A DNA stretch of 64,000 nt. Origin: Aquimarina sp. TRL1. Its GTDB lineage: Bacteria; Bacteroidota; Bacteroidia; Flavobacteriales; Flavobacteriaceae. The notes beneath the pieces are model-generated. The model made no database searches and was not told the DNA's origin. It saw only the letters and a list, made by a program, of their open reading frames with translations. The position numbers were made by a program, and so were the translations under genes. Below, one piece after another: positions 8,874 to 17,851 of the stretch (positions within the stretch are counted from its first letter, which is position 1; each line of letters begins with the position of its first letter). Location: assembly GCF_013365535.1 (NCBI RefSeq), contig NZ_CP053590.1:3462501-3526500 (forward strand), written 5' to 3'.

Positions 8874-8995
8874 GAAGCACATTTTATTCGACCATCAGAA
8901 TGTGAGTGTTTTTCTGAGAAGGTAACAATTATTTTATCTAATCTCTCATGTGTTTATGCAGCAGAGGAATAGTGCGATATAATAAAATGTGCTTC
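8874..8995. repeat. 122-bp element with 15-bp terminal inverted repeats
   Basis: GAAGCACATTTTATT at 8874-8888 is repeated exactly as its reverse complement at 8981-8995, enclosing 92 bp without an open frame. The element fills the gap between the lepB stop and the WbqC start. It could be a small non-autonomous mobile element, a long-range RNA hairpin, or a site for DNA-binding proteins. No convincing target-site duplication flanks it, and I see no second copy in the window. Confidence 0.5.
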
Positions 8996-9002
8996 GTATA
9001 TT

Positions 9003-10577
9003 TTATGCGTTTTTCTTTCTCTTTCTTATTTTACTAAATACAATCCAGCCACCAACTAAGATCAGGAAGTAATAGAAATACGATCTGGGGGTATCATCTC
9101 CTCCAACAGTTGTGAAAAGACGCTCCCATCTTATTTTATTGAATAGTCCCTTGACATTGGAATCCCAGCTCATCCAGATAAATACAGGTTTCCCTACAAT
9201 GTGATTTGCAGGAACATATCCCCAAACACGACTATCTTCACTATTGTGTCGGTTGTCTCCCATCATCCAGTAATAATCCTGTTTGAATGTATAAGAATCT
9301 ATTGGATTGCCATTCAGTAATACTTGTGTTCCATTTACACTTAATTTATTGTCAATTCCCATTTCAGAACCTTCATATACTTCGATAATTCTGCGATATA
9401 AAGAGAAGCTTTGAAGATCCATTTTTACCGTTTTACCAGCTTCAGGAATGTAAATGGCACCGAAGTTATCAGTGTTCCAGTGTACTTTTCTATTATTTGG
9501 GAAAATTCCAGTGTCTTTCTGTCCTTTTTTGGCGATAATACGTTCTACTGCAGTTACATGAGGGTGGTTTTTCAGTTTTGCTGCATTTTCCTCGGTCAAT
9601 TCTACTACTAAATAGTCTCCACTTTTATTGACAGGGAAGATGTTTTTTCCATAGATCAGCTTGTATCTTTCGTAAAGTACTGCGGGATTAAATCCACTCT
9701 TTGTTTTGATATTATAACTAAACTGTACTTTTGCTCTTCCGGGTAATTGTGTTGGTTTTCCGTTGATATGGACTTTTCCATCAATGATGGATAAAGAATC
9801 TCCTGGAATTCCTACACATCGCTTTACATAATTCGATTTTTTATCGATAGGCTTATGTACATGTATACCAGAAGGATCTCTAAAATAGCGAACAGTGTCT
9901 ATAGGCCAACTAAATACAACGATGTCATTTCTTTTTATTTTTTGAAATCCAGGTAACCTGAAATATGGATATTGAGGTTTGCTGGTATACGATTTTGTTT
10001 TGACTACCGGGATTGTGTCATGAACCATAGGGAAGGAGACTGCCGTCATAGGGGTTCTGGCTCCATAGTGAAATTTACTTACAAAAAGAAAATCTCCCAC
10101 GAGTAATGTTCTTTCCAAAGATCCGGTTGGAATTGTATAAGGTTGCATGAAGTACGTATGAACGATTGTCGCAGCAACTACTGCAAATAATATAGAACTA
10201 ACCCATTCTCCTCCATTAGTTCTAGGTTTCAGACTTCGATCTTCAATATGGGTTACATCGAGCATGTAATTTACATAGTAGATGTAGAAGCCTAAAGTGG
10301 CAACAACAAGAATCGTATCTTTTGTAGTGTTTTGACCAAAACTTCTAATAGTCTCTACCCATACTACCGGAAGCATGATTACATTAATCACCGGAATAAA
10401 CAGGAGGATGACCCACCACCATGGACGATTTATAATTTTGGTGAGGACGACTGCGTTGTATACGGGAACTGCAGCTTCCCAAGCTTTTCTTCCTGCTTTA
10501 ATATAGAGTTTCCAGGTTCCTAAAAAATGAATAACCTGAACTATTAAGAAAAATATAAACCATTCTGTAAGTGTCAT
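9003..10577 (-). CDS. lepB: Signal peptidase I with extended membrane N-terminus
   Basis: Cleaves Sec signal peptides at the outer face of the inner membrane. The nucleophile Ser153 is in P-T-G-S-L-E-R-T-L, and the general base Lys252 in Y-V-K-R-C-V-G-I-P-G-D; the box M-G-D-N-R-H-N-S-E-D-S-R is at 439-450. At 524 residues it is much longer than E. coli LepB (324): the first 110 residues form an extra multi-helix membrane domain with a DUF5684-like R-K-A-W-E-A signature, and there is a large insertion between boxes D and E (about 280-430). Both are, to my knowledge, usual in Bacteroidota. dapB lies 54 bp upstream, and the two are probably one operon. Confidence 0.96.
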   Translation of the reverse strand: MTLTEWFIFFLIVQVIHFLGTWKLYIKAGRKAWEAAVPVYNAVVLTKIINRPWWWVILLFIPVINVIMLPVVWVETIRSFGQNTTKDTILVVATLGFYIYYVNYMLDVTHIEDRSLKPRTNGGEWVSSILFAVVAATIVHTYFMQPYTIPTGSLERTLLVGDFLFVSKFHYGARTPMTAVSFPMVHDTIPVVKTKSYTSKPQYPYFRLPGFQKIKRNDIVVFSWPIDTVRYFRDPSGIHVHKPIDKKSNYVKRCVGIPGDSLSIIDGKVHINGKPTQLPGRAKVQFSYNIKTKSGFNPAVLYERYKLIYGKNIFPVNKSGDYLVVELTEENAAKLKNHPHVTAVERIIAKKGQKDTGIFPNNRKVHWNTDNFGAIYIPEAGKTVKMDLQSFSLYRRIIEVYEGSEMGIDNKLSVNGTQVLLNGNPIDSYTFKQDYYWMMGDNRHNSEDSRVWGYVPANHIVGKPVFIWMSWDSNVKGLFNKIRWERLFTTVGGDDTPRSYFYYFLILVGGWIVFSKIRKRKKNA

Positions 10578-10631
10578 CTTCTGTGTTTTTTATAAGTATA
10601 AGTGTGATTTATAGAAAAAAGTTACACATAA

Positions 10632-11330
10632 TTACAATCCTAATACATCTTTCATTGAAAATACTCCTGTTTTACCATGTAACCATTCAGAAGCAACAAC
10701 GGCTCCCAGTGCAAATCCATGCCTGTTATGCGCAGTGTGTTTTATCTCTATGGTGTCTACCTCGGAAGTGTATGCAATGCTGTGTGTTCCAGGGACATCG
10801 GCTTCTCTTACAGCAGTAATAGGAATTGTGTTAATATCTCCTTCATCTAATTTCCAGGCTGTTTTAGCACTGTGTTCGATTACTCCTTCTGCTAATGTGA
10901 TCGCAGTTCCACTAGGAGCATCTAATTTTTGTGTATGATGAATTTCTTCCATGCTAACATCGTATTCCTTAATAGGACTAATCATTTGAGCTAATTTTTT
11001 ATTTAACTCAAAAAACAAATTAACCCCTAAGCTAAAATTAGAAGCGTAAATAAAACTTCCTTTTTTCTCTTTACAAAGTTGAAGAATATCATTGTATTGA
11101 TCTAGCCACCCTGTGGTTCCTGATACAACAGGAACCCCTGCATTGATACAGGTAGTTATATTGTTTACAGCTGCTGAAGGAATACTGAAGTCTATGGCTA
11201 CATCTGCCACGGATATGTCATAATTAGTGTCTTCTTTGTCAACTTTAAGGACGATCGAGTGACCTCTTTCCAGGGCTATCTTTTCAATAGTTTTTCCCAT
11301 TTTTCCATATCCTAATAGTGCAATTTTCAT
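10632..11330 (-). CDS. dapB: 4-hydroxy-tetrahydrodipicolinate reductase
   Basis: Reduces the DapA product with NAD(P)H in the diaminopimelate/lysine pathway, supplying peptidoglycan. The Rossmann motif G-Y-G-K-M-G is at residues 7-12, the active-site His pair at 131-132 with Lys135 in E-I-H-H-T-Q-K, and D-A-P-S-G-T-A at 137-143. At 232 residues it is the short form usual in Bacteroidota (E. coli has 273). It sits between DUF5683 and lepB and is followed by lepB after 54 bp. Confidence 0.97.
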   Translation of the reverse strand: MKIALLGYGKMGKTIEKIALERGHSIVLKVDKEDTNYDISVADVAIDFSIPSAAVNNITTCINAGVPVVSGTTGWLDQYNDILQLCKEKKGSFIYASNFSLGVNLFFELNKKLAQMISPIKEYDVSMEEIHHTQKLDAPSGTAITLAEGVIEHSAKTAWKLDEGDINTIPITAVREADVPGTHSIAYTSEVDTIEIKHTAHNRHGFALGAVVASEWLHGKTGVFSMKDVLGL

Positions 11331-11455
11331 CAGTTCTTTTTTTTAGTTGTGTCTCATAAGAAGTGATAACAGCAAACCACCTTCTGGGGAATGCAGTTAT
11401 GTAAATCTTATTCTGTAAGCAATTTATTTTTTTGTAAAAGTACGTAGATTATACG

Positions 11456-12040
11456 TTAAAAACTATAGCTAAATGATAGGCCGTAATTCGGAGAAGTATT
11501 AAATCTGTCGATGTTGATTTTTGGCTGCAATGTAAGATCTTCTGATATGTTATAGTTTTGTAAGTGTGCAGTAACATTGGCATCTACAATATTCAGTAAG
11601 TAGAGCCCAACAGTAACCAGTAGTGATAACTCCTGTTCTCTTCGATATCTTCGTTGGATAGAGATTAACTGGTCGTCGCTAAAATCTTTAAATTCCTCAT
11701 CGGGAATTCCTGCAATACGACGTTTATAAGCATCGCGAAATCGATTATACTGGTTGGTGTTTTCTGTGTAGAAATAGACACCAGTTCCGATTGCTGCATA
11801 GACAATAGGTATTTTCCAGTATTTTTTGGTGTAAGCCTGTCCCAAGCCCGGAACAATTGCTGAATAGAAAGCAGCTTTTGCCGGGGCAAGTGGTTCATAT
11901 GGCTTAATGTTGTTTTTCTTTTTTTTAACGGCTACTTTTTCCGTTTTGATCTTTACTTCGTCATTTTTTTCTTGTGCCCAGGTGTAGTGTAGTGTACCAA
12001 TGAAAAAAAAGAGAATTATATAGAGCGATTTATTCTTCAC
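11456..12040 (-). CDS. DUF5683 membrane protein
   Basis: A 194-residue protein with a signal sequence ending near residue 22 (T-W-A-Q), a Lys-rich segment, then the DUF5683 core: A-F-Y-S-A-I-V-P-G-L-G-Q-A-Y near residue 56, followed by hydrophobic helices, and a C-terminal strand ending in Phe, as outer-membrane-associated proteins often do. Its start codon overlaps the end of parB by 11 bp, so it is translated from the parAB message. The function is unknown; the conserved position behind parAB and before dapB-lepB suggests a cell-envelope role (inference). Confidence 0.88.
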   Translation of the reverse strand: MKNKSLYIILFFFIGTLHYTWAQEKNDEVKIKTEKVAVKKKKNNIKPYEPLAPAKAAFYSAIVPGLGQAYTKKYWKIPIVYAAIGTGVYFYTENTNQYNRFRDAYKRRIAGIPDEEFKDFSDDQLISIQRRYRREQELSLLVTVGLYLLNIVDANVTAHLQNYNISEDLTLQPKINIDRFNTSPNYGLSFSYSF

Positions 12041-12938
12041 TACTGATAAGTTTCTTTATGCGTTTAAAATCTTCTTCGGAAGAAAAGGGGATAATTAATT
12101 TTCCTCTTCCTTTTCCAGAAACTTTTACATCAATTTTTGCGCCAAAGTACTCAGAAATTCCTTGTAATTCATCTGCAATATATCCGGGAAGCACATTAGA
12201 GCCTTTTACTTCTTTTTCTGAAGCACTTGCAGGGTTGTTAATAGCTCGTACCAATTTTTCGGTATCTCTTACAGATAGTCCTTCTCCTACTATTTTTTCG
12301 TAAACTTCTAATTGTTTTTGAGGATCGTCTACATTGATTAGTGCCCGACCATGTCCCATGGATATAAAACCGTCTCTCATTCCTGTTTGTACAATCGGAT
12401 CCAGTTTCAATAATCTCAGGTAATTCGCGATAGTAGATCTTTTCTTTCCTACACGATCACTTAGTTGTTCTTGTGTAAGTTTGATTTCGTCCATTAATCT
12501 TTGATAGGATAGGGCAATTTCTATAGGATCTAAATCCTGTCGCTGAATATTTTCTACCAAGGCCATCGTCAGGGATTCCTGATCATTGGCAATACGAATG
12601 TATGCGGGAACAGTTTTTAGTCCGGCAAGTTTAGAAGCTCTTAATCGACGTTCTCCACTAACAAGCTGGTATTTGTCAAATTCTAATTTCCGAACAGTTA
12701 TTGGCTGAATTACACCAATTTCCTTAATAGAAGTTGAAAGTTCTTTAAGTGTTTCGTCATTAAAATTTGTTCTTGGCTGGAAAGGATTGATTTCAATCTT
12801 ATCTAATTCCAGTTCTACGATATTTCCTACAAGTTTATCTGCATTTTTATCCTCTACGGAATTGATATCATTTTCCGGGTCTTTTAATAATGCTGATAAT
12901 CCTCTTCCTAATGCTTGTTTCTTTGTTGCCTTCGCCAT
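12030..12938 (-). CDS. parB: Chromosome partitioning protein ParB
   Basis: The CTP-dependent clamp that loads at parS and spreads on origin-proximal DNA. The 302-residue protein has the N-terminal ParA-interacting basic stretch, the CTP-binding G-E-R-R-L-R-A at residues 95-101, E-N-I-Q-R-Q-D-L from 129, and a helix-turn-helix at about 154-178 (L-T-Q-E-Q-L-S-D-R-V-G). parA is 6 bp upstream. I found no obvious parS palindrome close by. Confidence 0.97.
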   Translation of the reverse strand: MAKATKKQALGRGLSALLKDPENDINSVEDKNADKLVGNIVELELDKIEINPFQPRTNFNDETLKELSTSIKEIGVIQPITVRKLEFDKYQLVSGERRLRASKLAGLKTVPAYIRIANDQESLTMALVENIQRQDLDPIEIALSYQRLMDEIKLTQEQLSDRVGKKRSTIANYLRLLKLDPIVQTGMRDGFISMGHGRALINVDDPQKQLEVYEKIVGEGLSVRDTEKLVRAINNPASASEKEVKGSNVLPGYIADELQGISEYFGAKIDVKVSGKGRGKLIIPFSSEEDFKRIKKLISSEE

Positions 12939-12944
12939 GAATCC

Positions 12945-13709
12945 TTAACTGTTTTTCTTTATAATTTCGTGCGCTAAGCTCAAGTAATTAGTTGCTCCTT
13001 TACTAGATGCATCGTAATTAATGATACTTTCACCATAACTAGGGGCTTCACTCAAACGAATATTTCTTTGTATAATCGTTTTGAAAACCATTTCGTTAAA
13101 ATGTTTTTGTACTTCATCGACTACCTGATTGGATAATCGTAATCGAGAATCGTACATGGTTAATAATAACCCTTCAATGTCTAAATTGACATTGTGTATT
13201 TTCTGAACGCTCTTTATTGTATTCAATAATTTCCCAAGCCCTTCTAAGGCAAAGTATTCACACTGGATTGGTATAATCACAGAATCTGCACAAGTAAGTG
13301 CATTTAGTGTTAGTAATCCTAGTGATGGAGCACAATCTATTAAAATATAATCGTATTTGGATTTAATTGGATCCAAAATTGATTTTAGCATATATTCTCT
13401 TTGGTCTTTATCGACTAATTCGATCTCGATTGCTACCAGATCGATATGAGCAGGAATGATATCTACATTCGGAGAGCTCGTTTCGATAATAGCGTCCAAA
13501 GGATCTACTGTGTGTTCCAGAATTTGATAAGTACCTTTTTCTATTGCTTCTACATCTAATCCAAGTCCTGATGTCGCATTGGCTTGAGGATCAGCGTCTA
13601 TGAGAAGTACTTTCTTTTCTAAAACACCAAGAGATGCTGCTAGATTAACTGAGGTGGTTGTTTTTCCAACCCCGCCTTTTTGATTGGCAATTGCTATTAT
13701 TTTACCCAT
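12945..13709 (-). CDS. parA: Chromosome partitioning ATPase ParA
   Basis: A 254-residue Soj/ParA ATPase with deviant Walker A K-G-G-V-G-K-T-T at residues 11-18, D-A-D-P-Q-A-N at 39-45 and I-D-C-A-P-S-L-G near 124. It binds non-specific DNA in the ATP form and drives segregation of ParB-bound origins. It is the first gene of the parA-parB-DUF5683 unit. A near-consensus promoter core TATTTTTA is seen just upstream on the minus strand. Confidence 0.97.
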   Translation of the reverse strand: MGKIIAIANQKGGVGKTTTSVNLAASLGVLEKKVLLIDADPQANATSGLGLDVEAIEKGTYQILEHTVDPLDAIIETSSPNVDIIPAHIDLVAIEIELVDKDQREYMLKSILDPIKSKYDYILIDCAPSLGLLTLNALTCADSVIIPIQCEYFALEGLGKLLNTIKSVQKIHNVNLDIEGLLLTMYDSRLRLSNQVVDEVQKHFNEMVFKTIIQRNIRLSEAPSYGESIINYDASSKGATNYLSLAHEIIKKNS

Positions 13710-13839
13710 AGGGGAAGATTTGGATTTGAGAGGTAAAAATACAATTAATTATAAATTATAAAAATGAAAAATGTTAACACCCTTACCCAAAAGTTGGATT
13801 AGTGCTTATGGGTTAAGGGATTCTAACCTTAAAAAAAAA

Positions 13840-14721
13840 TTACTTATTCTTTTTTGCTCGTATCATTGCTTCTAATGCATCCCACATTTCTTCAGGGATC
13901 TGGTCAAGAAGATTGAATTGCCCGGCTCCTTTGATCCATTCTCCTCCGTCCAGTGTAACGACTTCACCGTTTACATATGCTGAGAAGTCAGATACCAGAT
14001 ATGCTGCCAGATTTGCTAATTCCTGATGATCTCCAACTCGATTTAAAGGAACGCGTTTAGATAAGTCAAACTGATCTTTTAGCTCTCCGGGGAGTAATCT
14101 ATCCCATGCACCTTTGGTAGGGAAAGGACCTGGTGCAATTGCATTAAATCGCATTCCGTATTTAGCCCATTCTACAGCGAGTGATCTGGTCATTGCTAAA
14201 ACACCTGCTTTTGCACTTGCACTAGGAACTACATAGGCAGAACCTGTCCAGGCATAGGTAGTAACAATATTTAGTACTGCTGTATTTTTATAGTTGGTGT
14301 CAATCCAATGTTTTCCCAAGCATAATGTGCAGTTTTTAGTTCCTTTTAATACAATATCTATAATAGTATCGAATGCATTGGCTGATAAACGTTCTGTAGG
14401 CGATATAAAGTTCCCTGCAGCATTGTTCAGCAAAATATCCACTGTTCCAAAAGCTTCGATTACTGTATTTTTCATATTTTCAACCTGATCATAATGCCTT
14501 ACATCACATTGAACGGGTAAACAAGTGCTTCCTGTTTCTTCTTCCAGCTCTTTTGCGGTTTTTTCAAGTTTTTCCAGATTTCTGGAAGTAATAGCTACTT
14601 TAGCACCGAGCTCTAGAAAATATTTTGTCATGGATTTTCCAAGACCGCTTCCTCCACCAGTAACGATGATGTTTTTTCCTTCTAAAGCTCCGTCACGAAG
14701 CATTTTTTGTTTGTAATTCAT
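13840..14721 (-). CDS. SDR oxidoreductase, 2,4-dienoyl-CoA reductase type
   Basis: A 293-residue short-chain dehydrogenase. The cofactor motif T-G-G-G-S-G-L-G is at residues 21-28 and N-N-A-A-G-N-F at 99-105. In place of the usual Y-x-x-x-K it has V-P-S-A-S-A-K-A-G with Lys171, the arrangement of mitochondrial/peroxisomal 2,4-dienoyl-CoA reductases, which remove double bonds at even positions during beta-oxidation of unsaturated acyl-CoAs. It lies directly downstream of the methylmalonyl-CoA mutase large subunit, consistent with acyl-CoA catabolism. The exact substrate is inferred from the family. Confidence 0.9.
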   Translation of the reverse strand: MNYKQKMLRDGALEGKNIIVTGGGSGLGKSMTKYFLELGAKVAITSRNLEKLEKTAKELEEETGSTCLPVQCDVRHYDQVENMKNTVIEAFGTVDILLNNAAGNFISPTERLSANAFDTIIDIVLKGTKNCTLCLGKHWIDTNYKNTAVLNIVTTYAWTGSAYVVPSASAKAGVLAMTRSLAVEWAKYGMRFNAIAPGPFPTKGAWDRLLPGELKDQFDLSKRVPLNRVGDHQELANLAAYLVSDFSAYVNGEVVTLDGGEWIKGAGQFNLLDQIPEEMWDALEAMIRAKKNK

Positions 14722-14806
14722 ATGTTTTGGTTTCTTTGCTAATTAAAATGAGTAGTGCTAATGTACGGTTAAAACTTTAAAAAGTTATGCATGCATAGTA
14801 TTTTTT

Positions 14807-16948
14807 TTAGTCGAGATCATCAAATGTTGAAATTAGGATTTCTAAAATAGTGATAGCGGCATTACTAATTTTGGTTCCTGGACCAAAGACAGCTACAGCT
14901 CCTGATTGAAAAAGATGCTCGTAATCATCTGGGGGGATTACTCCACCGACAATTACCATAATATCTTCTCTATTGTATTTTTTTAATTCTTCAACAATTT
15001 GTGGAACGAGTGTAGTGTGTCCTCCCGCGAGAGAAGATACTCCCACAATATGAACATCATTTTCCACTGCTTGCTTAGCTGCTTCTGCTGGTGTTTGGAA
15101 TAGGGGACCTATATCTACATCAAAACCGACATCTGCATAGCTGGTGGCTACTACCTTAGCTCCTCTATCATGTCCGTCTTGTCCCATTTTGGCAATCATA
15201 ATACGAGGTCTTCTTCCTTCTAGCTCGGCAAAGGTGTTAGCAAGTTCTCTTGCTTTGTCAAAATAGACATCGTTTTTTATTTCTTTGGCATACACTCCAG
15301 TAAATGATTTTATTTCTGCTTTATAACGTCCAAATTTTTTCTCTAATGCATCACTGATTTCTCCAAGTGTTGCACGAGCTCTGGCAGCCTCTACTGCTAA
15401 AGATAATAAATTAAGTTCTTCATTGTTAGTTGCCTCGGTTACTTTTTTCAAAGCATTTTGTACAGCTGCTTCATCTCTGGAGGCTTTTACTTTTTTGATA
15501 GAGGCGATTTGTTGTAATCGTACAGACTGATTGTCTACTTTTAGGGTGCTGATTGCTTCTTCTTCCTCTAGTTGGTATTTGTTTACTCCAATGATAATAT
15601 CTTGTTCACTGTCAATTCTGGCTTGTTTTCTGGCAGCAGCTTCCTCGATTCTCATTTTTGGGATGCCGGCTTCAATCGCTTTGGTCATTCCTCCTAATTC
15701 TTCTACTTCGAGAATTAGTTTCCATGCTTTTTCGGCAATCTCGTTGGTTAGATTTTCTACGTAGTAACTTCCTGCCCAGGGATCAACTGTTTTGGTAATA
15801 TTTGTTTCTTCTTGCAGGAAAATCTGAGTGTTTCTGGCAATTCTTGCTGAAAAATCAGTAGGAAGGGCAATGGCTTCATCTAATGCGTTTGTATGAAGGC
15901 TTTGTGTGCCACCAAATGCAGCTGCGCTAGCTTCGATACAAGTTCTGGCTACATTGTTAAAAGGATCCTGAGCGGTAAGGCTCCAACCGCTGGTTTGACA
16001 GTGAGTTCTGAGCATTAGTGATTTTGGGTTTTTAGGATTGAATTGTTTAATGAGTTTTGCCCAGAGCATTCTGGCAGCTCTCATTTTGGCTATTTCCATA
16101 AAGTGGTTCATTCCAATGGCCCAGAAAAAAGAGAGTCTTGGAGCAAAGGAATCAATATCCATTCCTGCTTCTATTCCTTTTCGTATGTATTCTAATCCAT
16201 CTGTTAAGGTATATGCTAATTCTATATCACAGGTTGCTCCTGCTTCCTGCATATGATAACCAGAGATACTGATGGGATTAAATCTAGGCATGTTTTTCGA
16301 GCAATATTTAAAAATATCACTTATAATTCTCATAGAGGGAGTAGGGGGATAGATATAGGTATTTCGAACCATGAATTCTTTTAGGATATCATTCTGGATC
16401 GTACCTGATAAGGATTGTTTGTCTACTCCTTGTTCTTCAGCTGCTACAATATAAAAGGCCATGATCGGTAATACAGCTCCATTCATTGTCATAGATACAG
16501 ACATTTTATCTAATGGAATCTGGTCAAATAGTACTTTCATATCCTCTACGGTATCGATAGCTACTCCTGCCATCCCAACATCTCCTACAACACGTTCATG
16601 GTCACTGTCGTATCCCCTGTGAGTAGCGAGATCAAAGGCGACAGAGAGTCCTTTTTGTCCGGCAGCCAGATTTCTTCTGTAAAAGGCATTACTTTCTTCT
16701 GCGGTAGAAAACCCTGCATATTGGCGTATCGTCCATGGGCGTCGAACATACATGGTAGAATACGGTCCTCTGAGGTAAGGAGGGATTCCCGCGGCAAACT
16801 GCAAGTGTTCTGCCTCTTTGATATCTTTTGGAGTATAAAAAGATTTGATAGGGATTCCTTCCTGGGTTATAAAGGGGGTAATGTCGGAAGCATCTTTTGA
16901 GAGTTCTCTAGTGTCTATTTCGAGGTGCTGAAGATCTTTTCTCGTCAT
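14807..16948 (-). CDS. scpA: Methylmalonyl-CoA mutase large (catalytic) subunit
   Basis: The B12-dependent isomerase that interconverts methylmalonyl-CoA and succinyl-CoA, used for propionate and odd-chain or branched catabolism. The 713-residue protein has the N-terminal TIM-barrel with Y-R-G-P-Y-S-T-M-Y near residue 59 and a C-terminal cobalamin domain with D591-G-H593-D-R-G, where His593 is the lower axial ligand. The length matches family large subunits. The small subunit (17852-19243) is upstream, separated by one unrelated gene. A promoter core (16986-16993) sits in front of this gene, so it may be transcribed apart from the small subunit. Confidence 0.97.
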   Translation of the reverse strand: MTRKDLQHLEIDTRELSKDASDITPFITQEGIPIKSFYTPKDIKEAEHLQFAAGIPPYLRGPYSTMYVRRPWTIRQYAGFSTAEESNAFYRRNLAAGQKGLSVAFDLATHRGYDSDHERVVGDVGMAGVAIDTVEDMKVLFDQIPLDKMSVSMTMNGAVLPIMAFYIVAAEEQGVDKQSLSGTIQNDILKEFMVRNTYIYPPTPSMRIISDIFKYCSKNMPRFNPISISGYHMQEAGATCDIELAYTLTDGLEYIRKGIEAGMDIDSFAPRLSFFWAIGMNHFMEIAKMRAARMLWAKLIKQFNPKNPKSLMLRTHCQTSGWSLTAQDPFNNVARTCIEASAAAFGGTQSLHTNALDEAIALPTDFSARIARNTQIFLQEETNITKTVDPWAGSYYVENLTNEIAEKAWKLILEVEELGGMTKAIEAGIPKMRIEEAAARKQARIDSEQDIIIGVNKYQLEEEEAISTLKVDNQSVRLQQIASIKKVKASRDEAAVQNALKKVTEATNNEELNLLSLAVEAARARATLGEISDALEKKFGRYKAEIKSFTGVYAKEIKNDVYFDKARELANTFAELEGRRPRIMIAKMGQDGHDRGAKVVATSYADVGFDVDIGPLFQTPAEAAKQAVENDVHIVGVSSLAGGHTTLVPQIVEELKKYNREDIMVIVGGVIPPDDYEHLFQSGAVAVFGPGTKISNAAITILEILISTFDDLD

Positions 16949-16985
16949 TTTTGATATATCATTATTGATTGATTTGTTATGTTTT

Positions 16986-16993
16986 CAAAAGTA
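16986..16993 (-). promoter_or_regulatory. Promoter -7 element (TACTTTTG)
   Basis: An exact TAnnTTTG match on the minus strand, 37 bp upstream of the mutase large-subunit start. It implies that scpA has its own promoter although the small subunit lies upstream on the same strand. Confidence 0.45.
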
Positions 16994-17201
16994 ACTACTT
17001 ATAAAAAACATCGCTTTCCTTTTCAGTAGTGTCAAATCATAACTGATATAAAATCACAAGCGCATATAGTATTTATGATTTTATACTGCCTATGGATAGA
17101 AAAAACCATTAGACAGCATGTAAAAATACATTTTTATCCGTGATTTTTAGAGAATAACACGAATTAGTAGCAGGGAAATAAAACTTTAATAACAAATAGG
17201 G

Positions 17202-17831
17202 CTACCCGAAAGCTTTTTCTATAACCATCAGAATAGAATAATAGATATCAAAAGCTATAAACTTTTTGACCTCGTAAGTATCGATTTCTTTATCCGAAAG
17301 ATTATTGAGGCGTTGTGCAATCACGGAGGGGCTTACGTTGCCATCTAGTTCCAGGGTGTTGATGATATTTTTAAAGGCTTGACTATTACTGTTGTTTTTG
17401 ATGCACTGAATAAACCCTCCTCTGTAATTAAAAATCATTACTTCTTCCTGGTTTTTTTTTGCAGTATCGGGGATAGGAGCCTTTTTGCCGTCTTCAGAAG
17501 CTTCGTATTCACTTAGTTTGATCCAAAGGGAATTTTTTCCATTGGCAATCTTCTTAAAAGTTCTGGCAAGCTCTATGGAGGTTTTTGATGGGAATTTTTT
17601 AAGATCTATAGACAGATTTGTTATTTCTGCTAAAAATGTTTTGTATGCCTTTACTGGGTTATTGTTTAGGTTATAGTATGTGTATAAATCCTTTTCAAAA
17701 GAAGCAAAAGACTTCTTAATAGCACCGCTTTCTTCCAGGCTCAGACAATCATATTTCTGACCATAGGAGGAAGGAACTATTATTGTTATGGTTAATAGAA
17801 ACAGAAAAAATTTAATTGTATTTAGGGGCAT
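17202..17831 (-). CDS. Exported protein of unknown function
   Basis: A 209-residue protein with a clear Sec signal peptide (hydrophobic residues 7-22, S-S-Y-G-Q cleavage region). The mature part is mostly helical with no motif I recognise; a single early Cys (Y-D-C-L-S-L) is present. It lies between the small and large methylmalonyl-CoA mutase genes, 20 bp after the small-subunit stop, so it is probably co-transcribed with that gene; an exported protein is unexpected inside a cytoplasmic enzyme operon. Its role is unknown. Confidence 0.8.
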   Translation of the reverse strand: MPLNTIKFFLFLLTITIIVPSSYGQKYDCLSLEESGAIKKSFASFEKDLYTYYNLNNNPVKAYKTFLAEITNLSIDLKKFPSKTSIELARTFKKIANGKNSLWIKLSEYEASEDGKKAPIPDTAKKNQEEVMIFNYRGGFIQCIKNNSNSQAFKNIINTLELDGNVSPSVIAQRLNNLSDKEIDTYEVKKFIAFDIYYSILMVIEKAFG

Positions 17832-17851
17832 AGTACGATTAGGGTTTTTTA

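Noticed and set aside
10000..15000. parS centromere near parAB
   Set aside because: Read for GTTCCACGTGGAAC- and TGTTTCACGTGAAACA-like palindromes near the parAB genes; none was seen, so none is claimed.
17047..17085. TATAAAATCA/TGATTTTATA inverted repeat with 19-base loop
   Set aside because: AT-only arms, a wide loop and no T-run; too weak to call a terminator or operator.
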